In this document: piece by piece, positions 6,562-8,599 of the stretch | Layout: each line of letters begins with the position of its first letter | Numbering within the stretch: the first letter of the stretch is position 1 | Assembly (NCBI GenBank): GCA_947653505.1 | Contig: CANTHI010000136.1 | Coordinates: 1 to 8,599 of the forward strand | Source of the DNA: an uncultured Eubacterium sp. | GTDB lineage: Bacteria; Bacillota_A; Clostridia; Lachnospirales; Lachnospiraceae | Direction of reading: 5' to 3' | DNA: 8,599 bases | Program-made: the position numbers and the translations under genes | The notes under the pieces: model-generated | Told to the model about the DNA's origin: nothing | Seen by the model: the letters and a program-made list of their open reading frames with translations, nothing else | Databases searched by the model: none

Positions 6562-6603
6562 TTTGGCTATGCGGATTCCCATCTGGCGTCCGCATAGCCA
6601 ATA
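6556..6603 (+). repeat. Hairpin-associated repeat, copy 3 (intact)
   Basis: This is the cleanest copy. A perfect 13-bp stem (6563-6575 with 6589-6601; inner arm GGCTATGCGGA/TCCGCATAGCC) encloses a 13-base loop holding most of the core CATCTGGCGT (6580-6589). The seven spacer bases and GCCAATA (6597-6603) match copy 1. It starts 13 bases after the stop codon of the exported protein gene and lies upstream of the leuS promoter, so it may also serve as a transcription terminator. The bases after it (TATATATTTCCCC) are AT-rich but not a true T-run, so I rate terminator function as possible only. Confidence 0.6.
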
Positions 6604-6631
6604 TATATTTCCCCGCATTTTTGTGTTTATA

Positions 6632-6659
6632 TTGACAAATAGGTACGATGTGGTAGAAT
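6632..6659 (+). promoter_or_regulatory. Sigma-A extended -10 promoter for leuS
   Basis: A perfect TTGACA (6632-6637), 16 bases, then TAGAAT (6654-6659) with TG one base upstream of the -10 box. Transcription should start near 6666, about 73 bases before the leuS ATG. This is the strongest-looking promoter in the window and makes leuS independent of the genes before it. Confidence 0.8.
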
Positions 6660-6665
6660 TTAAGT

Positions 6666-6738
6666 GTTTCCAGTTCCATATGAGAAAATACGAAAATCAG
6701 ATTCATACACACTATAAAAACTGAAAATGGAGGAAAAT
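6666..6738 (+). promoter_or_regulatory. Short AT-rich leuS leader without a T-box
   Basis: The predicted leader is about 73 bases, AT-rich and lacks strong hairpins. No T-box signature (the conserved AAGGGTGGTACCGCG-like block) and no terminator hairpin are present in 6544-6738, although leucyl-tRNA synthetase genes of Bacillota are often T-box controlled. A 14-codon open frame (6680-6724) has no ribosome binding site and no leucine codons, so it is not an attenuation peptide. GGAGG (6729-6733) lies five bases before the leuS ATG. Confidence 0.5.
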
Positions 6739-8599
6739 ATGTCAGAAGTATACAATCACAAGGTTGTCGAGAAAAAATGGCAGAAAATCTGGGATGATGA
6801 GAAAGCATTTGCCGCATCCGATGACTATTCCAAACCAAAATATTACGCGCTGGTAGAGTTTCCTTATCCGTCCGGGCAGGGGCTGCATGTTGGCCATCCG
6901 AGACCATATACGGCTCTGGATATCGTTGCGCGCAAGCGCCGGATGCAGGGATACAATGTATTGTATCCGATGGGGTGGGATGCGTTTGGCCTGCCGACGG
7001 AAAATTATGCCATTAAAAATAAAATACATCCGAAAATCGTTACAAAAAATAATATTGTCCGCTTTAAAGAACAGCTTCACTCGTTAGGATATTCGTTTGA
7101 CTGGGACCGGGAAGTCAATACGACAGATCCGGAATATTACAAATGGACACAGTGGATTTTTCTAAAGCTTTTTAAGGCAGGGCTTGCCTATAAAAAAGAA
7201 ATGCCGATTAACTGGTGCACGAGCTGTAAAGTAGGCCTTGCAAATGAAGAAGTGGTAAATGGTGTCTGTGAACGCTGCGGCGCGCCGGTCGTGCGTAAGG
7301 TCAAGAGCGAGTGGATGCTGAAAATTACAGATTACGCAGAACAGCTGATCGATGGCTTAAATGATGTGGACTATATCGAACGGGTAAAGACGCAGCAGAG
7401 AAACTGGATTGGAAAATCCAACGGCGCGGAAGTGGATTTTTCGATTAAAGATAAAGAAGAAAAGCTGCGGATCTATACGACGCGCTCTGATACGCTGTTT
7501 GGTGTTACGTATATGGTAGTATCGCCAGAACACCCAATTATTGAAAAATATAAAGAAGAATTAAAAAACTGGGATGAAATTGAAGCATACAGGGAACAGG
7601 CGGCACATAAATCGGATTTTGAACGTGCGGAGCTGGCAAAGGAAAAAACAGGGGTCTGCATTGACGGTCTGACCGCCATTAATCCGGTCAATGGAAAGGA
7701 GATTCCGGTCTGGATCTCAGATTATGTACTGATGTCTTATGGTACCGGCGCGATTATGGCGGTTCCTGCCCATGACCAGAGAGACTGGGAGTTTGCGAAG
7801 AAGTTTGGGCTGCCGATGCTGCAGGTCGTGTCGAAAAATGGAAAGGAAGCAGACATTTCCAAAGAAGCGTTTACAGACGTGGCAACAGGCGTGATTGTAA
7901 ATTCAGATTTTATAAATGGACTGGATGTGAAGGAAGCCCAGAAGAAAATGATTGCATTTCTGGAGGAACATAAGATCGGTACGGCAAAGACGAATTACAA
8001 GCTGAGAGACTGGGTCTTTTCCCGTCAGCGGTACTGGGGTGAGCCGATTCCGGTTGTACATTGTGAGAAGTGCGGATTTGTGCCGCTTGATGAGAGCGTG
8101 CTTCCGCTGGAGCTTCCGGAAGCGGACAGCTATATGCCGACCGATAATGGGGAATCTCCGTTAGCTGCCATGACAGACTGGGTCAATACAACCTGTCCGT
8201 GCTGTGGCGGTCCGGCAAAGCGGGAAACAGATACGATGCCGCAGTGGGCAGGCTCGTCCTGGTATTTTCTGCGTTACACAGATCCGAAAAACCAGCATGC
8301 GCTTGCAGGGAAAGAAGCGCTTGATTACTGGATGCCGGTCGACTGGTATAATGGAGGAATGGAGCATACGACACTGCATCTTTTGTATTCCAGATTCTGG
8401 CACAGGTTCCTGTATGACCAGAAGCAGGTACCTTGTCCGGAACCGTACCAGAAACGTACTTCCCACGGGATGATTCTGGGAGAAAACGGAGAAAAGATGT
8501 CAAAGTCCAGAGGAAATGTCGTCAATCCGGATGATATTGTAAGAGACTATGGCGCAGACACACTCCGTACCTATGAGATGTTTATCGGCGCGTTTGATC
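6739..8599 (+). CDS. leuS: Leucyl-tRNA synthetase, 5' part (cut by window end)
   Basis: This class I synthetase charges tRNA-Leu with leucine in the cytoplasm. The frame is open from ATG 6739 to the right edge: 620 codons of an expected 800 or more, so the tRNA-binding C-terminal part is missing from view. The HIGH motif is HVGH (50-53) within [20 protein letters not shown], and KMSKS lies at 586-590. The CP1 editing domain shows the Thr-rich TTRSDTLFG (247-255, T252 conserved) and [18 protein letters not shown] (335-352, D346 conserved), so proofreading should be intact. A zinc site is formed by C160, C163, C177 and C180, with a second CxxC (442-445) and CPCCG (486-490). GGAGG at 6729-6733 supports the start. 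Compared with E. coli LeuRS there is one extra Gly before the HIGH motif. It has its own promoter. Confidence 0.97.
   Translation, partial: MSEVYNHKVVEKKWQKIWDDEKAFAASDDYSKPKYYALVEFPYPSGQGLHVGHPRPYTALDIVARKRRMQGYNVLYPMGWDAFGLPTENYAIKNKIHPKIVTKNNIVRFKEQLHSLGYSFDWDREVNTTDPEYYKWTQWIFLKLFKAGLAYKKEMPINWCTSCKVGLANEEVVNGVCERCGAPVVRKVKSEWMLKITDYAEQLIDGLNDVDYIERVKTQQRNWIGKSNGAEVDFSIKDKEEKLRIYTTRSDTLFGVTYMVVSPEHPIIEKYKEELKNWDEIEAYREQAAHKSDFERAELAKEKTGVCIDGLTAINPVNGKEIPVWISDYVLMSYGTGAIMAVPAHDQRDWEFAKKFGLPMLQVVSKNGKEADISKEAFTDVATGVIVNSDFINGLDVKEAQKKMIAFLEEHKIGTAKTNYKLRDWVFSRQRYWGEPIPVVHCEKCGFVPLDESVLPLELPEADSYMPTDNGESPLAAMTDWVNTTCPCCGGPAKRETDTMPQWAGSSWYFLRYTDPKNQHALAGKEALDYWMPVDWYNGGMEHTTLHLLYSRFWHRFLYDQKQVPCPEPYQKRTSHGMILGENGEKMSKSRGNVVNPDDIVRDYGADTLRTYEMFIGAFD

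Noticed and set aside
6638..6660. GGTACGATGTGGTA stretch as a T-box core
   Set aside because: It does not match the conserved T-box block and overlaps the promoter spacer and -10 box.
6680..6724. 14-codon leader peptide before leuS
   Set aside because: No ribosome binding site upstream and no leucine codons, so it does not fit an attenuation peptide.
6323..6907. 194-codon minus-strand open frame across the end of the exported protein gene, the spacer and the start of leuS
   Set aside because: It lies antisense to two real genes and the leuS promoter, and its translation resembles no protein family.
1..8599. CRISPR array, insertion sequence, phage or defence genes
   Set aside because: No regularly spaced direct repeats, transposase, integrase or defence motifs were found on either strand.

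Overview
The window looks like chromosomal DNA from a low-to-middle GC Bacillota, most likely of the Clostridia/Lachnospiraceae type. The reasons are strong AGGAGG-like ribosome binding sites, sigma-A promoters with TTGACA/TATAAT-like boxes, a class II EPSP synthase, a prephenate dehydrogenase with a C-terminal ACT domain, a clostridial-style EF-G paralogue, and a Flg_new/InlB B-repeat exported protein. The lineage is inferred from protein character only; there is no rRNA here.

Layout. Positions 1-366 have no convincing gene. They hold a GC-rich, hairpin-dense block (1-120) followed by two copies of a short hairpin-associated repeat. On the minus strand, reading right to left, tyrA (2848-1679) and aroA (1650-367) form a two-gene aromatic amino acid operon with a 28-nt gap, driven by a good promoter at 2931-2903. 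An AT-rich divergent spacer (2849-3078) also carries the promoter for the plus-strand gene at 3079-5169, a divergent EF-G-like translational GTPase. It is followed after 75 nt by a gene at 5245-6543 for a probably exported or membrane-anchored protein with one Flg_new (InlB B-like) domain and a propeller-like repeat region. A hairpin-rich spacer (6544-6738) contains a third copy of the repeat and a near-consensus extended -10 promoter. leuS (leucyl-tRNA synthetase) starts at 6739 and runs off the right edge after 620 codons.

How the genes relate. AroA makes EPSP for chorismate, and TyrA takes prephenate, one step past chorismate, towards tyrosine, so the minus-strand pair is one pathway unit. 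The EF-G-like protein and LeuS both belong to translation but are separated by the exported protein and have their own promoters. Nothing shows that the exported protein works with either.

Most of the window is core metabolism. The parts most worth a second look are the three-copy 24-nt repeat module (CATCYGGCGT-N7-GCCARTA) bordering genes at both ends, the unassigned structured block at 1-120, the EF-G paralogue with altered G3, G4 and G5 motifs, and the cysteine-rich exported propeller-like protein. I found no CRISPR array, insertion sequence, phage gene or defence system.
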